A DNA stretch of 37,975 bases. It comes from Acidithiobacillus ferrivorans (GTDB taxonomy: Bacteria > Pseudomonadota > Gammaproteobacteria > Acidithiobacillales > Acidithiobacillaceae). The stretch covers positions 1 to 37,975 of the forward strand of contig JAAOMR010000036.1 of the NCBI GenBank assembly GCA_018853935.1, written 5' to 3'. Shown in pieces: positions 8,127 to 16,028 of this stretch (the first letter of the stretch is position 1; every line of letters starts with the position of its first letter). The notes beneath the pieces are model-generated. The model was not told the DNA's origin. It searched no databases and saw nothing but the letters and a program-made list of their open reading frames with translations. The translations under genes and the position numbers were made by a program.

Positions 8127-8432
8127 ATGAATCGCAATGAGTTCAAAGAACATTCGCGCATTACCGTTTCCTGGAAGGATAGAGAGGGCAAGCTGCGCCC
8201 CGGCAATTTCTACGTCTACGCCCTCCTCAAGGACGCCATGATCGTCCGCGCCACGGACAAAGACGGCTTATTACGCAAACTTGCCTTCAGCGACGTGCTG
8301 CGCGTGGTGAAGTTTCAGGACGTGGCACCGCAAGATCGCTACATGATCCCTGATGAGATCCTGAAGGAGGCGAACTGGAAAGATCGGGATGTGATGGTGC
8401 GTTACAGCTCTTCACCAAACTGCGGTAAGTAA
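8127..8432 (+). CDS. Small conserved-looking protein of unknown function
   Basis: I do not recognise this 101-residue protein. It has a good GAGGAG ten bases before its ATG. The sequence alternates short hydrophobic beta-like segments (residues 11-17, 28-33, 37-41, 52-62) with charged turns, suggesting a small beta-barrel such as an Sm- or SH3-like fold. It has no signal peptide or membrane segment, and a single Cys near the C-terminus. It is divergent from soeA and ends 4 bp from the end of moaC. A role linked to soe or molybdenum genes is possible by position only. Confidence 0.72.
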   Translation: MNRNEFKEHSRITVSWKDREGKLRPGNFYVYALLKDAMIVRATDKDGLLRKLAFSDVLRVVKFQDVAPQDRYMIPDEILKEANWKDRDVMVRYSSSPNCGK

Positions 8433-8436
8433 GGTA

Positions 8437-8946
8437 TCAGGCGGAAGGCGGACAGGACCTCTGATCTCTCTCCCAGAGGCCCGTCTTGCCGCCGTCTTTC
8501 CGCAAGAGGCGGATATTTTGCAGCAGCATCCCGCGATCTATGGCTTTGCACATGTCGTAAATAGTAAGCAAACCCACGGAAACCGCCGTGAGCGCTTCCA
8601 TCTCGACACCCGTCTGGCCGGCGCAGCGCACTTCGCTACGGCAAACAATCCGTGCCGGATCATACGCAGGCGTCAATTCGACTTCGACGCCCGTGAGGAG
8701 CAGGGGGTGTGCCAAAGGGATCAGTTCCCACGTTTTTTTGGTGGCTTGAATGGCTGCGATGCGTGCCACTCCCAGGACATCGCCCTTCCCCATCCGTCCA
8801 GATTCTATGCACTCCAGCGTCGCTACCGCCATGACGATTTCGCCCGCCGCCAGTGCCGCCCGAATAGTCACCGTTTTTTCACCGACGTCGACCATGTGCG
8901 CTTCCCCAAACACATTAAAATGATTGAGACTATCGAGACTTGACAT
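8437..8946 (-). CDS. moaC: Cyclic pyranopterin monophosphate synthase MoaC
   Basis: The 169-residue protein shows the MoaC signatures [14 protein letters not shown] and [20 protein letters not shown] followed by a conserved Met-Cys-Lys-Ala. It converts MoaA's product into cyclic pyranopterin monophosphate in the cytoplasm. ATG 8946 has AAGGAG ten bases upstream; an in-frame start at 9015 would overlap the divergent promoter and gene. Length matches the family (about 160). Its promoter region is only 56 bp long and is shared with the sigma54 promoter of the sensor operon on the other strand. Together with moaA it supplies cofactor for SoeA. Confidence 0.95.
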   Translation of the reverse strand: MSSLDSLNHFNVFGEAHMVDVGEKTVTIRAALAAGEIVMAVATLECIESGRMGKGDVLGVARIAAIQATKKTWELIPLAHPLLLTGVEVELTPAYDPARIVCRSEVRCAGQTGVEMEALTAVSVGLLTIYDMCKAIDRGMLLQNIRLLRKDGGKTGLWERDQRSCPPSA

Positions 8947-8951
8947 AAATC

Positions 8952-8967
8952 TGGCACTCCTTTTGCT
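8952..8967 (+). promoter_or_regulatory. Sigma54 promoter of the sensor operon
   Basis: TGGCACTCCTTTTGCT matches the sigma54 consensus TGGCAC-N5-TTGCW, with the invariant GG and GC exactly 12 bp apart (-24/-12). It lies 36 bp before the ATG of the PhnD-like gene. The operon it drives encodes its own NtrC-type activator, so positive autoregulation is likely. The motif also sits just upstream of the moaC start on the opposite strand. Confidence 0.87.
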
Positions 8968-9002
8968 TAATGCTATGGACATACGCAACTCAGGAAGCGG
9001 AC

Positions 9003-10532
9003 ATGACCTTTCCAAAACGCCTCTGGCTGTGGATGATTCTCTGTTTTTTCAGCATCTCTGCGCAAGCCGATCTGCGCTTTTTGCTGCCGCCGGTCAGCAG
9101 CCCGGCGGTGATGTATGCCGCATTCACGCCGCTCGCCAAGTATCTGAGCCAGGCAGTAGGCCAGAAGGTCACCCTCAGCTTCAGTGCCAATCTGGAAAAC
9201 TTTTATAATGAGGCCGAGAAACCGACAGCACAGATTGTCCTGTTCTGCCCGATTTCCTATATTCGCACCGCGCATACCAAAGCCTACCGACCACTGGTTG
9301 CGGTGACCCCCACGCCTGGCGGGAATCATAGTGTGATTGTCGTACGCAAGGATAGCCACATTCATAGGATCCTCCAGCTCCGTAACCGGAGCTTCGTGAT
9401 GGGCGATCCTGCCTGTGCGGCTTCATCGCTGATTCCCCTGTCGCTGTTCCACGAAGTGGGACTCACGCGCAAAAGTTTCAGCACCTTTCGCCAGAGCGGC
9501 TCTGACCAAAGCGCTCTGATGGACGTGGCCGCACGTTTCTATGATGCAACGGCCGTGGCAGAAAACGTGGCGGCACCCTACTTGCGTTCAGGCAGTTTGC
9601 GCGTTATCGCCCGCGCTGATGTAGGGCCAGGCGACCTGCTGGCGGCCTCATCCGAAGTTCCGGCGGCAGTACGATCGCGCCTGACCGCCGCTTTTTTACA
9701 GGCTTATCGGGCCGATCCAGCCGCCCTCCATGCTTTGGGTGGGCTGGCTGCGGGCTTTCAGCCCATCAGCGATGAAGACTACAACGTGCTGCGTACGCTC
9801 TATATGGACATACATGGTGTTGCCTTGAATCCCAAGGTTCGGCAGGAAGCATTGACACTCGGTATCCCGCCCACGTTCACCCCCCTCTCTGCCTATCGTA
9901 TTTTTGCACCGCTGCAAGCAACATTATCTCAAATCACCCAGCGCCCTGTCCGAATGGTCATTCCCCGTAATGAGAACACCTATGTCGCAGATGGGCGCAA
10001 GGGCCGTTTTGACTTCGCCTTACTGACGCCAAAAATGGTACCTGCGGAGAACAAATGGATGCTTCCGCTCGCAGAATCTGTGCCGTACAAACACGAGCAG
10101 GGGCTAGCCATCATCGCGCGCGATGCCCCGCAGGGGACCAAGCTTAGATTATCTGACCCGCTGTCGGTCGCCTACGCCAGTCCCTATTGCAGTGGGAAGT
10201 CTATTGTGACAGAAAAGCTGCATAAACTCGCAAACGGACGCAGCATCGTTTGGTTGGCCGTCGGATCAGAGCGCGCCGTATTCACCCATTTGGCCGACGG
10301 AAAGGCGCAATTGGGCGTTGTTCGGGTAGCAACCATCACTGCTCTGGAAAAGGAATTACCTGGAACCTGGTCTATTATACAGAATGCGGGAGATGCACCA
10401 GCCTGGACACTGGCTGCCAATCGGCAGTTGTCGGCGGAGTTGCGCGATCATGTGGAAAAGAAGGTCCTGGCGCTACCCGCAGAGGCCATGAAGGGCACGG
10501 GCTTTCAGAACTTTAGTTCGCCCAGGCCATGA
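9003..10532 (+). CDS. Periplasmic binding protein with two PhnD-like domains, probable sulfur-compound sensor
   Basis: This 509-residue protein starts with a signal peptide (cleavage predicted after residue 22, SISAQA/D). The rest holds two consecutive PhnD-type solute-binding domains, roughly residues 23-265 and 275-505; both have the phosphonate-binding-like pattern of beta strands, an aromatic/serine-rich ligand loop and late helices. No ABC transporter genes are nearby; instead its stop overlaps the kinase start (ATGA). That suggests it presents a ligand to the sensor kinase, as PhnD-like parts do in tetrathionate sensors. Tetrathionate or thiosulfate is the inferred ligand. ATG 9003 was chosen for AGGAAG upstream and an intact signal peptide. 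Confidence 0.82.
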   Translation: MTFPKRLWLWMILCFFSISAQADLRFLLPPVSSPAVMYAAFTPLAKYLSQAVGQKVTLSFSANLENFYNEAEKPTAQIVLFCPISYIRTAHTKAYRPLVAVTPTPGGNHSVIVVRKDSHIHRILQLRNRSFVMGDPACAASSLIPLSLFHEVGLTRKSFSTFRQSGSDQSALMDVAARFYDATAVAENVAAPYLRSGSLRVIARADVGPGDLLAASSEVPAAVRSRLTAAFLQAYRADPAALHALGGLAAGFQPISDEDYNVLRTLYMDIHGVALNPKVRQEALTLGIPPTFTPLSAYRIFAPLQATLSQITQRPVRMVIPRNENTYVADGRKGRFDFALLTPKMVPAENKWMLPLAESVPYKHEQGLAIIARDAPQGTKLRLSDPLSVAYASPYCSGKSIVTEKLHKLANGRSIVWLAVGSERAVFTHLADGKAQLGVVRVATITALEKELPGTWSIIQNAGDAPAWTLAANRQLSAELRDHVEKKVLALPAEAMKGTGFQNFSSPRP

Positions 10533-12103
10533 GCAGTTCTTTCAAGGACGACCAGGTATCTGTGCGCGGCAGCACGTCTCCGGACCCGCAAGAGGTAAGC
10601 ACGTTACACACCTTCTTGGCGCACATCGTGCGCAATTTGACCCGGTCCTATATCGTGGTGGTACATCCCATCTTGCGGTCTTGGCAGAATATGACCTGGC
10701 GTGCCAAGAGCATGGCTTTTGTGCTCTTGCTGGTGGCCCTCATCTATATTTTGATTGCCCTTTTTCTGTATACCTCTGTACGTACGGATCTTACCAGTCA
10801 GGTGCAGACTGAACTGATGCGCCTGACCCAGAATCTGGCTAGCGACGCCGCCGATCCGTTGCTCCTCAAGGATGGCGGCAAACTCAGCAAGCTAGCCAAC
10901 TCCAATAATCCTTTAGTGCGCTCGATCGTGGTGGTTAACCACTTGGGCGTTATTGTCGCCAGCAAGAATATTTCGCAACTGGGGCAGGTCATCCGGCTGC
11001 CACTGCCCGATATGGCGAACCATCAGACCGATCAGTTTATGGCCCCTATTCTGGCGGGCGGGCATCGCCTCGGGACTGTCTGGGTGAATAGCGACCGTCA
11101 GCAAATTGCTGAACTGGTCAACCAGCGATTGAATCGCACGACCAGTCGTTTGCTGATACTTGGCTTGATTACAGCTTTACTGGGTTTACTGGGTGCTTAC
11201 CTGGTGAGTTTGGCAATGACGCGTCCAGTACTGCGGCTCCTTGGCGAGATTGAGAACATGGGAGCACGACTAGGCCTTGAGGAGCGCCCGACCACACCGT
11301 GCCAACCCTTGTCCGGTGATGAATTGCATCGCCTGGAACGTGCTTTCCGCCTGACAGAGCAGCGTCTCAAAGAGCACCTAACGGAACTTCGGCAACTACA
11401 TCAACGCCAGCAAGCCATGCAATGTATGGCCACTATCGGTGAGATGTCGGCGCAGGTAGCGCATGAAATTCGCAATGCCTTGTCATCTCTGCGCGGCGCC
11501 GCTCGCTATCTGGTACGTCATGGGAATGAGGAAAATCAAGGGGATTTTATTTGCATCATTGAAGAGGAAGTACAACGCCTCTACGACATGACTCAGGGCT
11601 TTCTCGATTTTGGCAGGCCCTATGCCGCCATGCCCGTGGATATAGAGATCCGCAGCTTGCTGAAACATAGCGTACAGCGCCACACCATCGATCTGGAGGC
11701 TAAAGCCATCGCTATTTCTGTGGATTGCCCGCCGTCGCTACACGCACTACTGGACCCATCGCTGATCGGGCAGGCACTCAGCAACCTGCTCCTCAATGCC
11801 ATAGATGCCCTGCCACCAACAGGTGGTCATATCATCCTTTACGCAGAGTCGCTGCCATACTACCAACTCAATATTGGTGTCCGCGATAACGGTCCTGGCA
11901 TACCCGATGAAAAACACAGCACCATTTTCAAGCCTTACGTCACCACCAAAACCAAAGGCAGCGGACTCGGGCTGGCCGTGGTTACCAAAATCATGATGGT
12001 GCATGATGGCGGGGTAGAACTACGCGCCACAGCAAGCGGTGCAGATTTTGTTCTGCATTTGCCGCTGCGCCTCCCCGCTCAGGTCAAAAATAGGTTAAGT
12101 TAG
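10529..12103 (+). CDS. Membrane sensor histidine kinase, probable regulator of sox
   Basis: The 524-residue protein has two membrane helices (about 63-82 and 208-229) enclosing a periplasmic sensor region of roughly 125 residues, then a HAMP-like linker, a HisKA domain with phospho-accepting His312 in AHEIRN, and a HATPase domain with N423, the DNGPG box (453-457) and the GSGLGL box (477-482). It resembles NtrB-class kinases paired with sigma54 activators. It overlaps the binding-protein gene by four bases and precedes the regulator by 30 bp. By gene order it corresponds to the TspS kinase described upstream of sox in Acidithiobacillus caldus; orthology is inferred. Confidence 0.92.
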   Translation: MSSSFKDDQVSVRGSTSPDPQEVSTLHTFLAHIVRNLTRSYIVVVHPILRSWQNMTWRAKSMAFVLLLVALIYILIALFLYTSVRTDLTSQVQTELMRLTQNLASDAADPLLLKDGGKLSKLANSNNPLVRSIVVVNHLGVIVASKNISQLGQVIRLPLPDMANHQTDQFMAPILAGGHRLGTVWVNSDRQQIAELVNQRLNRTTSRLLILGLITALLGLLGAYLVSLAMTRPVLRLLGEIENMGARLGLEERPTTPCQPLSGDELHRLERAFRLTEQRLKEHLTELRQLHQRQQAMQCMATIGEMSAQVAHEIRNALSSLRGAARYLVRHGNEENQGDFICIIEEEVQRLYDMTQGFLDFGRPYAAMPVDIEIRSLLKHSVQRHTIDLEAKAIAISVDCPPSLHALLDPSLIGQALSNLLLNAIDALPPTGGHIILYAESLPYYQLNIGVRDNGPGIPDEKHSTIFKPYVTTKTKGSGLGLAVVTKIMMVHDGGVELRATASGADFVLHLPLRLPAQVKNRLS

Positions 12104-12133
12104 AACCATTCGAAATTCAGCAGCGAGTAGTCC

Positions 12134-13504
12134 ATGACAAATCCTGTATTAATTGTAGAAGACGAAAAAAATCTGCGCCGTGTCCTTGTCGCTGTCCTAG
12201 AGGCGGAGGGCTACCCGACCATCGCGGCGGAAAACGCCGAAGAAGCTCTGGACATGATACAGACCAAGCATCCCGCCCTGGTTCTGACCGATCAGCGACT
12301 GCCCGGACTGTCGGGAACAGATCTGTTGCGCCGGATTAAGGAAACGCACCCAGAGATCCCAGTCATCATCTCCACGGCCTATGGAGAGATTGAACAGGCC
12401 GTGAAAGCCATCAAGGCGGGGGCAGAGCATTATCTGACCAAGCCGGTCGATGAAGGCGAGCTTATTGCCCTCATCCGCCAGACTTTAGCTCGGCACGGGG
12501 AATCTCTGCCGCCGCTGCACCGGGAGCTGCGCCGATATGGCCTGATTGGCGTGAGTCGCGCCATTGAGACGTTATTGGAGACCATTGATCTGGTAGCGCC
12601 GGCGCCATCAAATGTACTCATCACCGGAGAATCCGGTACCGGGAAAGAGCTGGTTGCGCGCGCGCTGCATCAGGCATCGCCACGGGCCGAACAGCCTTTT
12701 GTCGCGTTCAACTGCGGTGCCATTCCCCTGGAACTGGTGGAAAGTGAGATTTTTGGCTATGAGCGTGGCGCTTTTACCGGCGCCACCCGAGCTCAGGCGG
12801 GCAAGCTGGAAATGGCGGCCAGTGGCACGCTCTTCCTCGACGAGGTCGGTGACATGCCACTGCCCATGCAGGTCAAGATGTTACGTGCCTTGCAGGAACG
12901 GGAATTCACCCGCCTCGGCACCCATCAGCCCCAACGCCTTGCGGCCCGCATTGTCGCGGCCACACATGTTGATCTTGCGAAGGCAGTTAGTGAAGGCCAC
13001 TTTCGTGAGGACCTGTACTATCGCCTCAATGTGATTCCGCTCCATATCCCGCCGTTGCGGCAGCGACGAGCCGATATCGCACCTTTGGTGCACCATTTTC
13101 TGCGACAAATTTGTACGGTTATCGGCCGGGATCCCATGGTCACCATCGCTCCAGACGCCTTGACCGCCCTGGAGGCATATGAGTGGCCAGGGAACATCCG
13201 TCAACTCGAGAATCTTCTGGAACGAATGGTTGTCCTCAATCGCCATGGCCACCTCCAGCGGAGTGATCTACCCGCCGAAATCGCTCGGCACCAAAGCGAT
13301 AACGCTTTCCCTACTTCTAGCAGTCCGTTCGACCTACCGGCGCTCGAGCGCCAAACCGTACTCAACGCGCTCGAAAAGACCCGGTTCAACCAGAGCCAGG
13401 CGGCGGTTCTCCTGGGAATCAGTCGCAAACAACTGCGCACCAAAATGAAGAACATCGGACTCCTGGGTGATCAGGATGGTGAAGACGACGCCATCGATAC
13501 CTGA
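12134..13504 (+). CDS. NtrC-type sigma54-dependent response regulator, probable activator of sox
   Basis: The 456-residue protein has an N-terminal receiver with acceptor Asp53 and Lys103, a central AAA+ domain with Walker A GESGTGKE (165-172), the sigma54-contact loop GAFTGA (212-217) and Walker B LFLDE (233-237), and a C-terminal Fis-type helix-turn-helix. It should bind upstream activating sites and open sigma54 holoenzyme. Two sigma54 promoters in the window, at 8952 and 13771, are obvious targets. By position it is the counterpart of TspR of A. caldus; the exact binding site is not evident. Confidence 0.94.
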   Translation: MTNPVLIVEDEKNLRRVLVAVLEAEGYPTIAAENAEEALDMIQTKHPALVLTDQRLPGLSGTDLLRRIKETHPEIPVIISTAYGEIEQAVKAIKAGAEHYLTKPVDEGELIALIRQTLARHGESLPPLHRELRRYGLIGVSRAIETLLETIDLVAPAPSNVLITGESGTGKELVARALHQASPRAEQPFVAFNCGAIPLELVESEIFGYERGAFTGATRAQAGKLEMAASGTLFLDEVGDMPLPMQVKMLRALQEREFTRLGTHQPQRLAARIVAATHVDLAKAVSEGHFREDLYYRLNVIPLHIPPLRQRRADIAPLVHHFLRQICTVIGRDPMVTIAPDALTALEAYEWPGNIRQLENLLERMVVLNRHGHLQRSDLPAEIARHQSDNAFPTSSSPFDLPALERQTVLNALEKTRFNQSQAAVLLGISRKQLRTKMKNIGLLGDQDGEDDAIDT

Positions 13505-13770
13505 TGGAGGCAATAAACGGGACACACCATAATGAACTGGCCCTTTTGGCGCAGCAGAAGCCACCCAGAATGCACCGCACGACGCTCCTGGAATAGGCAC
13601 TACCGATCCCGGATAACAGCAATCCCGCCCGACATACCACGCCTCTTTACACAACTTGAATTAAAACAGCCTGATTTTATCTGATGTTCAAAGCTCTGCG
13701 TCGGCGCATCCCCCCACATCATCGACTACAATATCAATCACCGCCCGGCAACAAGCGCGCAAGTTCTCTC
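13505..13770 (+). other. Non-coding upstream region of sox, presumed activator-binding region
   Basis: No coding sequence is supported between the regulator stop and the sox promoter. As a sigma54 promoter lies at its right edge, this 266-bp stretch should hold the enhancer sites for the NtrC-type regulator. The only symmetries I see are weak: TTGAA at 13658 against TTCAA near 13688, and TGCG-TCGG-CGCA near 13700-13711. Neither is good enough to call an operator. No terminator with a T-run was seen after the regulator gene. Confidence 0.4.
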
Positions 13771-13786
13771 TGGCATGAAAGCTGCT
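13771..13786 (+). promoter_or_regulatory. Sigma54 promoter of the sox cluster
   Basis: TGGCATGAAAGCTGCT has the -24 GG and -12 GC spaced exactly 12 bp and matches TGGCAC-N5-TTGCW at all but two positions. It lies 50 bp before the ATG of the decayed soxX. Keeping a good promoter in front of a dead first gene suggests that soxY, soxZ and soxB behind it are still expressed. Confidence 0.8.
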
Positions 13787-13836
13787 AGATATTCTTGCCG
13801 CACCCGTGGAACTTTTAACGTCAGAGGAGCATTTCG

Positions 13837-14190
13837 ATGAAGCGCAGCTTGAGTCGACTAGTCAACCTGGAGTTACTGGCTAGCTTTTCATCCTCTCTGT
13901 CTTTCGGGGTAGACGCGTACACCACTGTCGCTGATTCCACAATCCATAATATTGAAGCTGGCGCACTATCGCCGTTGATCGTGCAAAAGGGACTTGCCTG
14001 GCCTGTCATGCGCTCCCCGGTGGAACCATGGCGGGGAAGGTAGGCGCGGCATGGCCCATAAAGGGTATCCGCTTTCAACAGAGGCTTCGGAGCAAAGAAA
14101 AGTTGGTCTATTTTCTCGATGATTCTGAAAATCTGTTCCCTTCGCATGGTACCAGGCTTTGGCAAAAATGTGGTCATTGAATTAAACCAG
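13837..14190 (+). pseudogene. soxX: soxX remnant with two frameshifts
   Basis: The 5' part begins with AGAGGAG and ATG at 13837 and encodes a signal-peptide-like start in one frame up to about 13980. Then the reading frame must shift: VDRAKGTCLACHALPGG, with a heme motif CLACH at 13995-14009, continues in another frame through LVYFLDDSENLF. Near 14140 it must shift again to read MVPGFGKN, which resembles the distal-Met region of SoxX. The normal C-terminus is missing and the frame runs into soxY. SoxX is the small cytochrome c of the periplasmic SoxXA complex that loads thiosulfate onto SoxYZ. The gene cannot make a full protein as read here. Sequencing error is a weaker explanation, since the 3' end is also absent. 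Confidence 0.85.
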
Positions 14191-14217
14191 AGAGCAAACT
14201 TAAGGAGACTTTTTGTG

Positions 14218-14730
14218 ATGAATAACACGATACATAGACGCCAGTTTTTGGGTACCACTTTAGCCACTGGGGCGGTCGCCGCTGCAGCGGGAATTGGCCT
14301 GATAAAGCCGCAACTGGCCTTTGCAGATAATGTACCGGGCTGGCCCGCCAAGGCCTTTGATGCCAAGGTCCTTAAAGATGCTATGAGCAATGCCATCGGC
14401 AAAACACAAGTGGCTGTTTCACCCAAAGTCAAACTGACTGCACCGTCCATCGCTGAAAACGGTGGTGCAGTGCCAGTCACCATCGAAATTGATTCACCGA
14501 TGACCGCCGATGACTATATCGCCACGGTTTACTTGTTCGTGGATCACAACCCGACCCCCCTTACCAGCCAGTTCACCTTCACCCCGGCTTGCGGACAGGC
14601 TTATATTCAGGAACGCATCAAGATGGCCAAGACGGATAACGTCCGCGTGGTAGCGAAAACCAACAAAGGTGAATTCATGGCCTCAGCACCGCGTGAAGTC
14701 AAAGTTACTATCGGCGGTTGCGGCGGTTAA
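14218..14730 (+). CDS. soxY: SoxY, covalent sulfur carrier
   Basis: The 170-residue protein has a Tat signal (HRRQFLG near residue 6, then a hydrophobic run to about residue 36) and ends in the swinging-arm motif GGCGG with Cys168, which carries the sulfur intermediates. With SoxZ it forms the periplasmic carrier of the Sox pathway. AAGGAG lies 11 bases before ATG 14218; the adjacent GTG at 14215 is a possible alternative start. The same frame is open upstream into the soxX remnant, but that part is not SoxY. Length and motifs are intact. Confidence 0.96.
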   Translation: MNNTIHRRQFLGTTLATGAVAAAAGIGLIKPQLAFADNVPGWPAKAFDAKVLKDAMSNAIGKTQVAVSPKVKLTAPSIAENGGAVPVTIEIDSPMTADDYIATVYLFVDHNPTPLTSQFTFTPACGQAYIQERIKMAKTDNVRVVAKTNKGEFMASAPREVKVTIGGCGG

Positions 14731-14767
14731 TTCCAGAAAACTCCAAATTTTATAGAGGATATCATTC

Positions 14768-15100
14768 ATGTCAGAGAATATCGGCAACCCCATGATTCGC
14801 ATGGAAAGCAGCGCAAAAAAAGGTGAAATTATCGAAGTACGGTCGTTGATCATGCACCCTATGAGCACCGGCCTGATGAAGGATAAGGCGGGCAAGATTA
14901 TTCCCGCGCATATCATCCAGACGGTAAACATTACGTTCAATGACAAGCCACTCCTGAATATCGACTGGAGCACCGCAGTGAGCACCAATCCCTACCTGGC
15001 CTTTAAATTACGCGCGGAAGAAAGCGGCACCCTGAAGATGGTCTGGAAAGACAACAAGGGTGGGGTTTGGAGCGCCGACGCCAAACTGGCCGTAGCCTGA
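14768..15100 (+). CDS. soxZ: SoxZ, partner of the SoxY carrier
   Basis: The 110-residue protein shows the SoxZ pattern: KKGEIIEVRSLIMHPMSTG near the N-terminus and a beta-sandwich ending in WSADAKLAVA. It has no signal peptide and would be exported with SoxY by the Tat route. GAGG lies a few bases before its ATG and it follows soxY by 37 bp. All family landmarks are present, so unlike soxX and soxA this gene appears functional. Confidence 0.95.
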   Translation: MSENIGNPMIRMESSAKKGEIIEVRSLIMHPMSTGLMKDKAGKIIPAHIIQTVNITFNDKPLLNIDWSTAVSTNPYLAFKLRAEESGTLKMVWKDNKGGVWSADAKLAVA

Positions 15101-15104
15101 TTTT

Positions 15105-15449
15105 ATGCGTACCGTCCGGGAATCTCTAGCCAATATCAAACGGCAGTGCCGCTATGATTACGCTGCAGACCAATCTTACCCCCCTTTTCGAGGGCTGCCG
15201 ATACCGGGAGAAGGCGCTTACTTCCCGACCTGTCGGGTCACGTGATCTGCCGAGAATACGCTGCAAAAACGTATGGAAGGATGTGACAAAAAAACAGGGA
15301 CGGCAGCGCAAGCTCCAGAGAGCATGGACTATTGCAATCCGGAATATTTTATGAGCCATTTAAGTACTGGCATCAGGATCAATGTTCCGGGCTATCGGCC
15401 CTCATCGAAGCCACCGGGCGACACCTTTCCTCTGGAACTACTCCCCTGA
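15105..15449 (+). pseudogene. soxA: soxA C-terminal remnant with in-frame stop, heme motif lost
   Basis: A single frame from an ATG five bases after soxZ to TGA 15447-15449 reads PPFRGLPIPGEGAYFPTCRV, then a TGA codon at 15243-15245 where SoxA proteins have Trp, then SAENTLQKRMEGC and, near the end, YFMSHLSTGIRINVPGYRP. These blocks match the C-terminal third of SoxA, including the Cys (RMEGC) equivalent to the active-site cysteine that ligates heme. About 170 residues, including every CxxCH heme motif, are missing, and the first 28 codons are not recognisable. SoxA is the diheme/monoheme subunit of SoxXA. The family match was made by eye. Confidence 0.75.
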
Positions 15450-15476
15450 AACAACAACTAACGGGAAATACTAAAG

Positions 15477-16010
15477 ATGAATATACTCAAAACGATTCCA
15501 TTCGTACCAGCCACCCTCCTGTGCAGTGCATTGTTATTTTGCGGGCCTGCAGTTGCCGCGAGCATTGCGGCACCGGTGTCCGGGATGCCAGCCATCAATA
15601 CCAGCAGCCCCCTCTACATCGTGAATGTGCAAAAGGGGGTTACCCCTGCACAAATAAAGATGGGGATCCAGAGTGGTGCAGAGGCAGAGAACATGAATCT
15701 CGTAGGCTCTCTGGATGTTCAACAGGGGCTCAAAGCACGCGGCATCAAGAACAGCCAGCCTTATGTTATCTATGAGGTATGCAATCTGGTGTTGGGGGCT
15801 AAAATTCTCAAGACCACTCCAGAATTCGGCGCCTTTGCACCCTGTAAAATTGTGATGTATGAACAGGGAGGTCAACTTAAACTTATGACCTATTTACCCA
15901 CCTATGCCCTGAGATACTTTCCGAAGAATGCCGAGTCCGCAAAGGTCGCCAAAGAATTGGATCGGCAGATCATTACAGTGATGAAGCAGGCTGCGGCCGG
16001 TGGGCTTTAA
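15477..16010 (+). CDS. Secreted DUF302 protein of the sox cluster
   Basis: The 177-residue protein has a signal peptide (cleavage near residue 28, AVAAS) and a DUF302-type domain over roughly residues 47-150, recognisable from YVIYEVCN, the APCKIVMYEQ strand and the following LKLMTYLP strand. Cys102 and Cys123 are in the mature part. The function of DUF302 proteins is not established. Its place between the soxA remnant and soxB, reading the same way, points to a periplasmic role in Sox chemistry. The ribosome-binding site is weak (GGGAA). It has remained intact while the cytochrome genes next to it decayed. Confidence 0.83.
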   Translation: MNILKTIPFVPATLLCSALLFCGPAVAASIAAPVSGMPAINTSSPLYIVNVQKGVTPAQIKMGIQSGAEAENMNLVGSLDVQQGLKARGIKNSQPYVIYEVCNLVLGAKILKTTPEFGAFAPCKIVMYEQGGQLKLMTYLPTYALRYFPKNAESAKVAKELDRQIITVMKQAAAGGL

Positions 16011-16028
16011 GCACTATTGGAGGATTTC

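Noticed and set aside
13505-13836. Possible small genes in the gap before sox.
   Set aside because: Frames here are short, lack ribosome-binding sites and lie in the region expected to hold regulator binding sites.
14119-14217. In-frame extension upstream of SoxY from ATG 14119.
   Set aside because: The extra 33 residues are the third-frame tail of the soxX remnant and would put the Tat motif in the middle of the protein; AAGGAG supports the start at 14218.
15332-15775. A 147-codon frame crossing from the soxA relic into the DUF302 gene.
   Set aside because: It overlaps the DUF302 gene in another frame, has no ribosome-binding site and no recognisable product.
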